A stretch of DNA of 64,000 nucleotides from Cladosporium sp. IMV 00045 (taxonomy: Eukaryota; Ascomycota; Dothideomycetes; Cladosporiales; Cladosporiaceae), in contig MSJI02000794.1 of assembly GCA_001931905.2 (NCBI GenBank), positions 103,848 through 167,847 of the forward strand, given 5' to 3'. The position numbers and the translations under genes are program-made. Shown one piece after another: positions 20,094-30,959 of the stretch (its first letter is position 1; every line of letters starts with the position of its first letter). The notes beneath the pieces were generated by a model. It saw only the letters and a list, made by a program, of their open reading frames with translations. It had not been told where the DNA came from and searched no databases.

Positions 20094-20531
20094 CTAGTCC
20101 AGATATGGCAGGTACGGTATCGTCGTCATATATGTTGATGCGTCGGACTGCAGCTTACGATATAGACTAGGACACAACAAGACACCGTGTTTATTACGAG
20201 AAAAAGTTGAATTAATCGAATATCCATTGTCGCAATGCATCCTCATCGCATCACCCATCGGCTCCCACTCACTCGCCCCCTCCTCCATAGCTTTCGCCAC
20301 CAACTCCCACCTCACACCCGTATACCTATTCGCATCCACCCTATGACTCTCACTTCCCCCTTCCACTCCCAAAACCAACACAACGCCCGTGATGAAACCT
20401 CCTGGGCCTCCGCTCAACACAAACCCTCCCTCGGCAATGCGTCGCTCGGGCACTTGGTCTCCGAACTTTCTTCGACCAAAGAAGGAATGGGGCATTTGCG
20501 CGTCGAAGGACAGACTATGAGTGAGGAGCAT
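20094..20531 (-). CDS. Hypothetical protein ORF (145 aa), doubtful
   Basis: Open frame with ATG at 20531. It contains one hydrophobic glycine-rich segment (FVLSGGPGGFITGVVLVLG) preceded by RRKFGDQVPERRIAEG and followed by an acidic WEP-containing stretch, which looks protein-like. The C-terminal third does not. No family recognised. An upstream exon is possible because the frame before the Met is low-complexity Pro/Thr. Could also be a chance frame. Confidence 0.3.
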   Translation of the reverse strand: MLLTHSLSFDAQMPHSFFGRRKFGDQVPERRIAEGGFVLSGGPGGFITGVVLVLGVEGGSESHRVDANRYTGVRWELVAKAMEEGASEWEPMGDAMRMHCDNGYSINSTFSRNKHGVLLCPSLYRKLQSDASTYMTTIPYLPYLD

Positions 20532-20909
20532 CGCGCAGAAGCGAGGGGTGTGGTGAAATGGTTGATTGTGGCTGGGGTGGTGGTTGTGGGTTTGCCGGTA
20601 GGGGTGGGGTTGGGGAGGTTGGTTTGGGGTGGAAAGGAGGGGGGTTGAGGGGTTGGAGGGTTGAGAGGAATTGGGAGGGGTGGTTTGTTTGTTTTGGGTT
20701 GAAGGGTTGGGAGGAGTGGATGATTGTTCGAATTGAAGTTTTGGGAGGGGAGGATGATTCTTTGAACTGAAGTGTTGAGAGGGAAGAGGTGATTGCGTTG
20801 GACTGCAAGTGGGAACATGGTTGAATCGTAGGGATGCAAGTCTAGATGGTATTGATACAAAGCCCTTTATGTACCCACGCGGTCGAAGTAGGCACGAGAT
20901 CGCCTCACA
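20532..20909. other. Purine-rich intergenic tract
   Basis: From about 20570 to 20790 the plus strand is almost only G, T and A, with repeated GGTTGGG/GGGTTGAG words. No supported gene on either strand. Confidence 0.5.
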
Positions 20910-22957
20910 TCATTTGCCAAGTGGGAAGCTATGCCAATCATCCCTAGGATTACCAGTTGCACCCTCCGGCCACCAAGAACGAAAGTGACGCTCGACACTT
21001 CCCAGCTCAAGTGGCCCCTCCTCAGCATCGCTGTCAAGACCTTGACTCAACTTGATCCAATAGCTGTCTGCTAGGAAACGATTGTCTCTACTTTTTTCAA
21101 CCATCACCCCACCCACGCAGGGATTGGGAGTAGCGGCCCATTTCTTGGTAAAGTGCTTGAATATAGGCTCTCGAAGATACATGTGTTTGTCGTAAGGATC
21201 TGCGGCAATCCTCCCCGCGGTAGCTTTAATTCTGGGTGGTCGAACGTTGTCGATGAACTTTCCAGCATTCGATACTTGGACATCAAGAAGCTGCAAGGAA
21301 AGGGACCCTTCTCGCTTTGCGGCTGCGATTTGTCTGAAAATCGAAGCCACTAGCTGACGATCGATGGCGCAATTCTTGAGCGCCTGGAGAACATGGCCGT
21401 TGCAGGTCTCAGTTCTGCCGCGGCGGGGCCATTAGAAAGCTTCTTGATCGAAAGCGTTCTCGAAATTTGGAGCGTCGCGAACATCTATCGCGCAGTCGAG
21501 GACTAGGTGGATGTCTGAGAGGCTTGGATGAGAGCCGAGCTCAGAATACATCTCGAGCTCTTGCTCATCGCCTCTAGAGCGTGTGATCGAGATGGTCAGT
21601 TCCCTGAGTAACGGACAATTTATTCGAAGGTCTCTCGCTTCTTGAGGCGAGCAGACATAGCCTGCGTAATGGCTATAAGGGAAATGAACCGACATAACAC
21701 TATGACCTCTGAGTGAGAGACAGCACAAGGTCGATCCGTGCTGTTCGAAGATTGCATTGGGGATACTTGGGCCAAAACTTCCAAGCAGATCCAGGGTTTC
21801 GAGTGGCGACAGAGCGGTCAGCAAGTCGTTCAGTTCAGGCACTGCATTCGAAGCACCCTCTAACTTGATGGATCTGAGCATCATGTCGGATGCCTTGTGC
21901 GCCAACCAAGTCAGAGCATCTCCGTCGTTTGCATTGACAAGGCTGAGCGATTGTAGCCGTGCAAAGTCGACCTTCTGTGACCATGCCTCCAGCATTCTGC
22001 TTTGGAAAGGGCCGCCTCTCATTGAGAAAGCGCTCCCAATAGCGTGCCCTAACGTCAGGCTAATGAGTTCGGACTCCTTTTGCGGATGCTCGAAAAGCGG
22101 GCCCTCCAGAGAAAGACCTGGTCATGAGGGCCTAGACTGGCTTCGACGCTCCCGATTCAGAGAATCATTCCGGTCGCGCAAGTAATGTCTTCTTCTCGAA
22201 GCAGGCAAGCAAGTGAGCTCTTCAAGACTTGGAATGTATGACACAAGTTGCTTGATAGCATCATCGTTGTAATCGTATCGATCATAGTCGTAGTGACCAG
22301 AAGATTTCAGAGCGAAGAAACCACGTTGCCTTTGGATGGCATACAGATTTGGCGAGGCTATCAGTTCCATTTAATATGGTTCTAATAGCACAGGATCGCT
22401 CATATCGCATGTGTGGCTTCGCAAACAACTTTGCAGATGGAAGCCATGAAGGTGGAGATGGCACGCAGATTTGCGGATAGCGTCAAGAAGAATCGGTGGA
22501 AATTGCTGTGTTCTGCTTTCGTAGACAAGATCTTTGAGAGCAGGGAGATGTTCAATGAGGCAGGCCAGACTTGTCCATGTATGCTCCATTCCGTCTTCGC
22601 TTTTGCTCTCATCTTCGTGTTGTGAGTGCTCAGTATCGTTTTGGTCCTCCTCTTCGATGAAGTGCCATCGAGTAGTGGTGTTTAGGGGTTCGGCCATGAT
22701 GTGCAGCCGACGAACGAATCCCAATCCGTTGACAGCCCGTAGAGCAGATGTGAAATTGTGCACAGCGCTAGGTAATTGTTGTGTGCTCTGGATCTGCAAG
22801 TGGAGATTGCGAAACAGAAACGCGCCGACTGCACGACGGCAGTACTTGCAAGTCATTGAGAGAGAGCGCACAGTCGCATGCTGACTAGGGTCGTTGACAG
22901 AACGGCAGATATTATGTAGTAGTTCATTGGTAACGTATCGAGGTTTGAAGGAGACAT
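20910..22957 (-). pseudogene. Decayed F-box/LRR-like gene
   Basis: A single reverse frame of about 650 codons (22871 down to 20910) reads as one continuous protein with three in-frame stops: TAA at 22371-22373, TGA at 22122-22124, TAA at 21432-21434. The upstream ATG at 22957 begins MSPSNLDTLP in another frame; the F-box-like NELLHNICRSVND continues one base out of phase, so one base seems lost near 22930. Later parts have leucine-rich spacing such as LQSLSLVNANDGDALTWLAH and LETLDLLGSFG. F-box proteins feed substrates to SCF ubiquitin ligases. The four lesions make a full-length product impossible. Fungal F-box/LRR genes are numerous and often decay. Confidence 0.68.
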
Positions 22958-23289
22958 GATGCTGGTATGTGGCGAGAAGGTAGCATCACGACGTCCGCAA
23001 AGCAAGAAGAGTTAGCGACGGGACCTTCGTTGACCCAAGGTCCAAGGGCGCCAAAGCCAGGCCTAGGCATCCAACAAATGAGATGATCGATGACCATGAC
23101 GTGTAGCTGCAGATGACGGAAGATAGCGATTTGTTCCCTTTGATCCTTCTCCTTGGAGGTCAAGAGGCTACTGTCTTGGCAAAGCGGCTCGCGTCCAAGC
23201 CGAGTGCCATTCCTTGGACTTCACTTCGACACTACAACCTGCCTCATTCACATACCCCTGGCTGGGAGAACGATATGATTGCTTTGGCC
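22958..23289. other. Intergenic, about 330 bp
   Basis: Between two decayed genes. I see no intact gene or repeat. Confidence 0.4.
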
Positions 23290-23722
23290 GGCAGATCCCT
23301 CACGGGATTATCCCTGGAGACGGAGACGTGTCATAGGGCGGAAAGTCCAATGTCGGTTGAGGTGTTATGTTGTTTGTTATCCTGTGGAACGCGTACGTCG
23401 AGGATTGAGTGCGTGCCAAAGTCTCTGGCTCGGCTATTATGTGTGCATTGGCGTCTGAGGCACACCAGCCACACCGCCGACGACTACCAGAGCAACGTCG
23501 ACTGGAATTGCTACGCCAACGCCTGTACAAGCCGGCATGATCAGAAACTGCAACCGATTCGGCCAGGCGAATTATGGTGGCACGTGTCCTGTTTTTGCGA
23601 AATGGTTTGGTATTAGCCTGAGCCAGCTTTATGCGTGGAATCCTGTGCTGGGAGGTAGTGGTCAGAACTGCCAGACAAGTTTCTGGGCTGGGTATTACTA
23701 TTGTGTCGGAGTCAGTAGGTAA
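23290..23722 (+). pseudogene. Decayed LysM-domain gene (chitin-binding effector type)
   Basis: Two LysM domain remnants can be read. The second (frame from about 23460, clear from 23537) is nearly whole: CNRFGQANYGGTCPVFAKWF, then GISLSQLYAWNPVLG and ending CQTSFWAGYYYCVGV, with the Cys pattern of fungal LysM effectors. The first ends in CQSLWLGYYVCIGV followed at once by TGA at 23456-23458, where a Ser codon is usual. Its upstream half is scattered over frames with further stops. A Thr/Pro-rich linker joins the two. Secreted LysM proteins bind chitin and shield hyphae. With this many breaks it is most likely a relic. No intact start or signal peptide found. Confidence 0.65.
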
Positions 23723-23878
23723 AGATATCAAGTCGGACTTGAAGAGTTGGTCGTGCCGGCGTGGAGAAGGAACCCTTCAGTGGGTGATAAGAATACAGCT
23801 AGTGTACAATTTATATGTTATGCAGGCCTGCATCGCTGAGCTGAACCCGGCATTTACTGCTGGGGACAAGTATAGGTT

Positions 23879-25046
23879 TTACCAAGATTTATTTTGGCGA
23901 ACTCTCCTGTTCACGCCACTCACTGGCTTTCTGAGAACCATCCAAAGCATGACGCTGGTGGCAGCGCTCAAACTAAACCATGTGAAGATATACTGCGGCC
24001 TCATTAGAACACGTTCGGTCAAATCTAATTACAGTCATGTAACTTACCTGTCCATGGTTGTTCCTCAAATTGACCTCAGGGGGCCTGCCAATGGGGATAC
24101 CCTTCTCCTCACGACTGTAAGACTCGAGCAAGTCCGACTTCATCGTCTCCTCAACCCAGATAGGTTGCGAGCCCACGTGCTCGGCCATCTCGTAGACATC
24201 CGGGAAGTAAAATTTGCCCTCCTGAGGCTTGTTATCAGGAGTGAACATGTTCTTCTTCCAGGGCACCCTCAGCAAGCCTTCCACAGTTACGACGCCCTGA
24301 GGCAAGCCCTGCGGCCTCATCTGGTGCGGCGCTTTGTCCTTTGGTATCCAGCCACGGTTGACCAGTACTGTAGAATTTCCCTTGTTACCAGGAAACTGAT
24401 CCTTCCTCTCTAAAGGCGTGATAACCTGGTAACCACTTTGTCCATCGTGCATTCTCGGCCCAATAAGCATCTCCTGGTCGTGGCGCAATACACCCGTCGC
24501 AACTACTCGCCTGTAGTCGAAGTCATGCACCGCCTCTGGGTCGACCTGCGGAGGTAGAGGGAGGGGATCCTTCAGCAGACGATCCTCGAAGCGCGCGATC
24601 AATTCTGATTTCCAGCCCAGTCTCTGTACCTGCCAGCAGCCGAGAAGGAAAGCCGTCACCGGGATGGCCGCCAGAACCATGAGACCAAATTTCTTATGCC
24701 GTCTTCCTGATCGCACGAGCTGCGGAGGGTTGTCGACTATCGATCTGAAGTTCGGGTCGTCACCGGGCTGCATGGACTGATTTCGTCGCTGCGGGCGAAG
24801 GAAGCTGGATGGCTTGTTCTGCTGGCGAAGACATTGCGTGCAGGTCCAAGGCTGTCGCCTTACTGCCGTTGATATAGACCGCTTCGAGGCGGTGTCGGAG
24901 AAGACTCTCCAGAGTATGCGTGATCGGTCCATTGTCTGTGAATGTGACTGGAAGTGAAGTTGTCGCATCGCATGTCGTCGACTTTCGCGAAGCCGCCAAG
25001 CAGTTCCGAGAGGGAGCAGTCTGGGGAAGGGTCTCCAGTGTGGCAT
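23879..25046 (-). CDS. SHY1: Cytochrome c oxidase assembly protein Surf1/Shy1
   Basis: Exons 25046-24048 and 23992-23879, separated by a 55-bp intron with GTAAGT donor and CGCAG acceptor. The SURF1 fold is bounded by two helices: FGLMVLAAIPVTAFLLGCWQ after the leader, and YIFTWFSLSAATSVMLWMVL near the C-terminus, which exists only if the intron is removed. Between them are family motifs (FDYRRVVATGV, VLVNRGWIP, PEVNLRNNHGQ). The start is uncertain: ATG at 25046 gives 370 aa, ATG at 24932 gives 332 aa with a cleaner mitochondrial leader (MDRSRILWRVFSDTASKRS). The protein sits in the inner mitochondrial membrane and helps build the heme a3-CuB centre of Cox1. Divergent from the UBX gene, starts only 110 bp apart. 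Confidence 0.88.
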
Positions 25047-25156
25047 GTCGATCCGTCTAGCTACGTCTGACCATGTTAACCACACACATGTTCGCAGCCG
25101 TTGTGATAAGACACTTTCGATATATCACACATTGAGACCACCTGCACCCAGTCACA

Positions 25157-26782
25157 ATGTTCCACCAAGGCGACCTCCAAAGTGGCATCAGCGCTGCCAT
25201 AGAGCAACAGAAGCTCGTTGCCTGCTTCATCAGACAAGGTACCTTGCACCCTTGCAGTCTTACTAATTATTACATTGACTAACTCGATCTACCAGACGAC
25301 GACGAAGTCTCAGCCACCTGGGAGAACGAATGGCTCACTGGTAACCCCAGAGCAGAAACTGAGGGCGAATCTCTAATAGACGTCCCCACCGCCGTCGAAG
25401 CGAACACAGTCCTCCTACGAATCGACCATGGCAGCAAGGAAGCAGGGTTTCTGGCCGCATTTTGCCCGATCACTCAAGCTCCAACGCTTGTGATCATCCG
25501 CAATGGGACCGTGGTGGACAAGCTTGAACGCGATGTTGGACACGAGGAATGGACCCAGCGATTATTGAAGGCCTGTGGAGTTGGCGCGGAGGAAGAAGCA
25601 AGCAATGTTGCCGAAGAACCCATACAATCGGAGCGGCCGACTGCGGGCGGATCATCCGAGGGGCGTGTGGAAGGAGGAGAGGCTGCGACAAACGACCCTC
25701 AGAACACGACCCAGACAGACGCTACACCCATACACCATCAACCTGAGCAGCTACAAGCTCTCCTCGCAGAACGTGGCCAGCGCCTTGAAGCAGAACGTCT
25801 CAGACGTGAAGCACAGGAGAAGGCGGAGCGGATAGCGCGTGCCAGGGCTCGGCGAGAGGAAGAAGAGCGGGCACAGGCACAGGCAGACAAGGGAAAGCAG
25901 CGTGCTGATGGCTCCGAATACGCCAAGCAAAAAGCTCGTATCGACTGGGTGCAACAACAAGCGAAGCGGAAGCAAGAAGCGAAGGAGGAGAAGCAAAGAA
26001 TCATGGCACGCATTGAAGCAGACAAGCGGGAGCGGAAGAACAGAGACGAGGAAAGGAAGCAAGCTGCCAGTGCGATGGCGGGCGAGCCTTTACCGGCTGA
26101 AGCGAGCAAGGCATCTGCGGGATCATCGAAGACACCGCCTACGAGTGGTACCTGCGCCATCCAAGTCCGATTGTTTGATGGCTCGAGCATAAAGGGCAAG
26201 TTCGCCCACGACAGCACACTCGGCGCCGCCGTACGAGAATGGATCAAAGAAGTCAGCCCAGCTGGAGGAGCCGACATCCCCTTCAACTTTCGCCAGATTC
26301 TTACGCCTAACCCAAGCCGAACCATCGAAATCAGCGAAGAAGGACAGACGCTCTCGGATGTCGGTCTGATGCCCACAGCTACCCTCGTCCTCGTCCCCGT
26401 AGCAGGCTACGCGGAGGCATATACCAACACCGGTGGTGGTATCTTGGGATCAGCCTACAATCTCGTCTCCGGGGCATTTGGACTCGCAGGCTCTGCACTC
26501 GGTTACGTTACCGGGTACGGCGGCTCGAGCAATGATTCGCAAAGCGGCGGCGGTGGGCTCTACATGGGTGGTACCGCGGACGAACAAGAGCCGTCTAACG
26601 TACAAGGCACGAGAATGGCCAACGCAGACCCAGGGACTAAACAAAGCGGCCCGTCGAAGTTCAGAGTCAAGACTATGGCGGAACAGAGAGCCGAAAACGA
26701 GAAAGGAGCGGAGTTCTATAATGGTAACTCTCTAGGCACTGAGGGAAGGAAAGACGACGACAGCACGGACAAGAAGCAGTAA
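25157..26782 (+). CDS. UBX domain protein, UBXN4-like, copy B (522 aa, 2 exons)
   Basis: Exons 25157-25238 and 25296-26782 with a 57-bp intron containing the branch motif GACTAAC. The N-terminus (MFHQGDLQSGISAAIEQQ, then a thioredoxin-like stretch to about residue 120) matches the UAS/thioredoxin-like domain of UBXN4-type proteins. A charged coiled-coil region spans about 177-290. The UBX domain is at about 312-395. A Gly/Ser-rich weakly hydrophobic segment near 400-450 could be a membrane hairpin, as in ER-anchored members, but this is inference. The expected role is to recruit Cdc48/p97 in ER-associated degradation. It is the complete form of the partial copy at 1-905. Confidence 0.88.
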
Positions 26783-26927
26783 TCCAGCGCTGCTATTCAA
26801 TATTTGCATGGTATACGGTATTGGTGTTATGATACGATAGAGCAATCAAGCGACTGAATTTTCACATCAGATTTGCAAGTCCTACACTACATGTCCCAAA
26901 CTCCTGAGAATTCACAGAACGCACTGG

Positions 26928-28991
26928 CTAGATTAAAAATCCAACAACCGTAGCAACACCAGCAGCACACGCCCAATAAACAACAGCCCAACCACCACTC
27001 GCCGCATCCTTCGACGCTGCACCAATAACCGAGCCATTCCTATACAGTGTCCCCTTCCGCTCAAAAAGCTGAACAGTAGACCCAGTCGGCTCAACAGGCA
27101 AATAAACAGGCTGATCATCCAGCACCTGCGCCATCGCAACAGCAGCAAACCACGCGATCGCCAGGACCGTCAGGGCAACTTTGCCTATGCCCACTTTGAC
27201 GCCAGCCGAGTAGATACGTCTCTCTCCCCTCCTGTCTAATACGATCGGGCACAAAGCTTGGTTGCTCTCTGTGCATATTCCAGTTGGGACTGCGTTTCTT
27301 GGTGGTAAGGGTACAAGGATAGGACACAGAGCTTGATTGGCTTCGGTGCAGGGCCTTGTTGGGTCGAGGACCTGAAGGGGGCACAGAGCTTGGTTTGCTT
27401 CGGTGCAGGGCGGTGGGGTCACGGCTGGCGGCCAGACTATCGTTGTTGAGTAGTATGTTATCCAGATTGGGTCGGTTTCTTGTCTTGGTAAGAGTGTGGC
27501 GGTTGCTGTTGGCTTGACGTCGTGAGGGTTGGTGGGATATGCGGTGCTGCCTTTCTTCATCTCGTTGGGGGGAGAGTGGTCGATGAGATCGGTATCTTCG
27601 TCTACACGATTCTCTTTGAATGCACGCGAAGCTGCGAAAGCGGCCAGGGCTGGTACGAAGAAGCTTCCCATGAGGATCAGGGGGATGAGCAGAAGTAGTG
27701 GATGAATCTGGGTTTGTCCGCCGCCGCTTCTATAATACCAGCTCTGCGGCTTGTCCTTCCTCTGAAAGGTTGCCGTTGCTTCTCTCATTTGTGCAGTGAT
27801 CAACGGCGTTGGTATGAGCTCTTTGGTGAGTGTGACGCCTGGATCGGTGCTGGTTGGTTCTGGAAGAGCCATGGGAATCATGAGGGTAGCGAGGAGTAGG
27901 AGTGCTATCAGAGCCGCAATACCGCTGTATCCTGGATGGCTAGTGGTAACCGCGTCCTCCTTGCCAATGGTTTTCTTTTTGGTATTTGAGGAACGTTCGT
28001 CGGGGTTTGAGGCCAAATTCTTTCTTTCTGACAGCATTCGCCCAGCCACCATATGGTGAATGGTGGTATATTGATCCCCATCATTGAGACTTGAAGGCGT
28101 TGATACTGCCAACGAGCTTGAGACTGGATCAGCTCTCTGATTAACTGATTGATCCCCCGAGATCAAAGACCCCGGCACAACGCCATGAAGCTGGCCAGCT
28201 GCGGGACCCACCAGGCGAGCCACAAGAAAAGCCATCAAAGTGAACTGAACGACCTTCCAGAGCTCACTCAGGATAGGTGTTCCAGGGTACTCAGCAATGC
28301 GCACCGAATTACCAGACCCACCTCCAGGATAAGGATAGTCAATCGAGTCTAGCGTGGGCTCTGAGGTAGCTGCTGCATTGAACGCGGTCAATGGGCTCGC
28401 CAGATCAGCAGTGGATGCGGCTTGTAATTTTGTGGCGTCGTAAAGGAAACCGCCGATAATGAGTCCTAGACCGACAAGCGTGCTCATAGACGTGCGAGTG
28501 AACAAGCTCAGAGTGAAAGACGCTGCCAGGGTGTATTGCACGAGCCTCAGGGCATCACCAAGCAGGTGAATCGGAGGAGAAGAGGAATAAATTGGATCGG
28601 TGGGCCCATTTGGGATACTGGGGTCCATGCATTCATGGGTCGCGCCATTGCAGACACCGTCTGCCAATGCAGCTGCATCGACCTTTGTAACGTTGTAAAG
28701 TAGTCCGCCGAAGATGACGAGCACGGCGATGGCAGCGCTCTTTGATGCTCTGAGAAAAGGCCTGAGGACTAGAAAGGCCAACCCAGCAAGATTGAGCAGC
28801 CCCAAGATATGACTCTGGAAGTATGTTCTGGCAGAAGAAGAACGGTATACAGATACCGACGGGGCTGACGTGGCTGACGGAGAGGGAACAGCCGCGTAAG
28901 TACCAGCCGGGGGTGGTCTTGTATCATAACAAATAGGACCTGGAGGGCAGCCCGGGTCTGTCGTTGCTGGTGCAAAATCCGTCGCGGCCAT
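26928..28991 (-). CDS. Multi-pass membrane protein of unknown function, copy B (687 aa)
   Basis: Same length and layout as the copy at 1054-3117, with roughly 7 percent residue differences. The start is taken at 28991 (MAATDFAPATTDPGCPPG) because it aligns with the only start in copy A; the frame is open 50 codons further but that part does not align as protein. All three CTE(A/S)NQALCP motifs, the repeated helix pairs and the C-terminal helix are conserved. Substitutions concentrate in the Ser/Thr-rich loop around residues 275-345. No indel separates the two coding regions, so both are probably under constraint. Confidence 0.8.
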   Translation of the reverse strand: MAATDFAPATTDPGCPPGPICYDTRPPPAGTYAAVPSPSATSAPSVSVYRSSSARTYFQSHILGLLNLAGLAFLVLRPFLRASKSAAIAVLVIFGGLLYNVTKVDAAALADGVCNGATHECMDPSIPNGPTDPIYSSSPPIHLLGDALRLVQYTLAASFTLSLFTRTSMSTLVGLGLIIGGFLYDATKLQAASTADLASPLTAFNAAATSEPTLDSIDYPYPGGGSGNSVRIAEYPGTPILSELWKVVQFTLMAFLVARLVGPAAGQLHGVVPGSLISGDQSVNQRADPVSSSLAVSTPSSLNDGDQYTTIHHMVAGRMLSERKNLASNPDERSSNTKKKTIGKEDAVTTSHPGYSGIAALIALLLLATLMIPMALPEPTSTDPGVTLTKELIPTPLITAQMREATATFQRKDKPQSWYYRSGGGQTQIHPLLLLIPLILMGSFFVPALAAFAASRAFKENRVDEDTDLIDHSPPNEMKKGSTAYPTNPHDVKPTATATLLPRQETDPIWITYYSTTIVWPPAVTPPPCTEANQALCPLQVLDPTRPCTEANQALCPILVPLPPRNAVPTGICTESNQALCPIVLDRRGERRIYSAGVKVGIGKVALTVLAIAWFAAVAMAQVLDDQPVYLPVEPTGSTVQLFERKGTLYRNGSVIGAASKDAASGGWAVVYWACAAGVATVVGFLI

Positions 28992-29470
28992 GATGTTCTC
29001 GAAGATCGAACAAGGTTGGTAAGGGCCGGCGATCGATACGCAGTCGTCGTGAGACGTTGAACTTTGATGAGAGAGTGATGAGACGGTGCGTACAGGGAGA
29101 GGAGAAGGTAGAGGGATGTAGAGAGAACCCAAATCGTACACCTTGCTGGAGCTTTTATGCTTGGAAGAGCCTGCAAACCTTCATTCACAATTGTATGTTT
29201 GCACAAGAGTCTTGTCGGGGATGTCGTAGTCGCAAGAGGAAACTGACGTAGATTTCGATGCTACCTATGGCGCTGCTATGATACAAAAACGACATTTATT
29301 GAGGGATTGCTCCTTTCGCCACCTCATGTCAACACTGCGTTCGATAGCGACACGGTAATCATTGACGGTATTGATCGGCGCCCAGCATCTCTGCGAAGTT
29401 GGCAGACGAACTGCGTGCCAGTCAGTAAGATTCACGATCATAGTATAGAGTCAGCGACTCAATCGATCAC
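28992..29470. other. Intergenic region (copy B)
   Basis: Counterpart of 3118-3588. It aligns with copy A along its length with scattered substitutions and small indels. No gene seen. Confidence 0.55.
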
Positions 29471-30688
29471 TTACGTCGGCAATGGAAGAGCCGCCTCAGG
29501 CGCCTGTGGAACCTGAGGAGCCTCAGGCACTTCTGGTTCTGGAGCTTCTTCAACCTCACTTGGTGGATCCGTGGGATCTGGGACATCGATAGTAATTGTA
29601 GTGGTGCCACCCTGGATCGTCGATGTGATGCGGCGTGTAATGGTGCTTGTGGCATCATCCTCGTCGGGACTCGTAGGTGTCAGCTTTTGCTTGCCACGAA
29701 TAATGCTGAACAGAACGGGAACTTACTTCACTTCTTCCACAGTGTGGGTCTGGAACACCGTTGGCCCTGTAGATATGGTACGGCTGACCATGTCGGTGAT
29801 CCTGTCTTCTTTGACATACTCCATCTCAATCGTCGTAGACATGCTGACCGTTTGCAGAATTTTCGTGAGATTTGCCGAGTAAGTCGCGATGATCAGCTGT
29901 GACGGGCCAGCGATTTCTGTAGTAAAGTTCACGCTGGTGGTCGATGTTGCATTGGTCGTCACCAAGCTCGTTTTCCAGACCTGATACTCGCGAATGCAAT
30001 TCTCTGTGCCGTTGGAAAGCGTGGCACAAACTTTGATATCGACATCCTGAGGCGGTCCGGCGGTCGTCAATTGTTGCCAAGGAGCAATGAGGTACCTTGT
30101 CAATCTTCTGATGCTTGGTGCAGGCGTAACCAGAGCGCTTGAGTTGCTGTAAGTACCAGTCGTCCAGTTTCCGGTCGAATTGGCATGCGCGGTGGGCGTA
30201 GCAAGCACGAAGTCGTATTCAGTGGAAAATGTAATGTCTTGGGCACACTTTGTAACGGGATAAGTGGTTGTAAGGTCGGTCAAGGTTGTTGCACAGACCA
30301 TCGTCGCTGTTTTCTTAAAGATAGTCGTGCATGAGCCATTACCTGGCGGGATAGTCACAGAGTAATTCTGGAAAGGAGCCGTCGATGGGATAGTTGAAGG
30401 TCTCGAAACATGGAAGAATCCAACAGGAGGCAAATCGCAGAGCGTGTATTCCGGTATGTACGAAGTAACGATCTGACTTTGTTTGGTCACTTGTACGAGT
30501 GATGCCCCCGGAGAGGGTGTTATGATTGCCAAAACACCTGTCGGAGTTGCCAGAGCAGATATGGCTACTGGATCAGCTTGTCGAATCTGCTTGATGTCGA
30601 AAGCTTCATGTCTATGGCCAGGAAGACGTCGAGCTTGAGCCAGCACCAATACCGCTGATACTGCATACAGCGATCGAAGAAAAGCCAT
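29471..30688 (-). CDS. Secreted N-glycosylated protein of unknown function, copy B (386 aa, 2 exons)
   Basis: Exons 30688-29727 and 29669-29471 with a 57-bp intron; exon sizes (962 and 199) equal those of copy A exactly. The signal peptide is unchanged. The first exon differs at only about eight residues from copy A, while the short second exon (acidic Pro/Glu/Val tail) carries about a dozen changes, so the tail evolves faster. The stop again overlaps a GTAAGT. The acceptor differs (CGAG versus CAAG), but the split codon still gives Asn. Confidence 0.72.
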
Positions 30689-30959
30689 GTTGGTCAACGA
30701 TCGCAGGAGTTGTTCGCTCAGTAGGACGATACGCGATAATGCTTCTCGCAAAGCGTGCGTGATGTTGCACATGTATTGTGAAGTAGACGGCATGCCGGCT
30801 TAACTTGTTCGCGTCAAGCCTGCCTTGCATTCCTTTCAAGCCCCCCAAAACAAATCTGTTGCCAATGCCCCTGCGGTTGTGGGGCAGGAGGAATGTATTA
30901 CATTCGCGCAACGCCTTGCAGATCGAGCCGCTTCTTCATGCTGTTCCATGAATCTGGGT

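Noticed and set aside
28992..29141. 50-residue N-terminal extension of the copy B membrane protein
   Set aside because: Copy A has no matching extension; the shared Met at 28991 is the better start.
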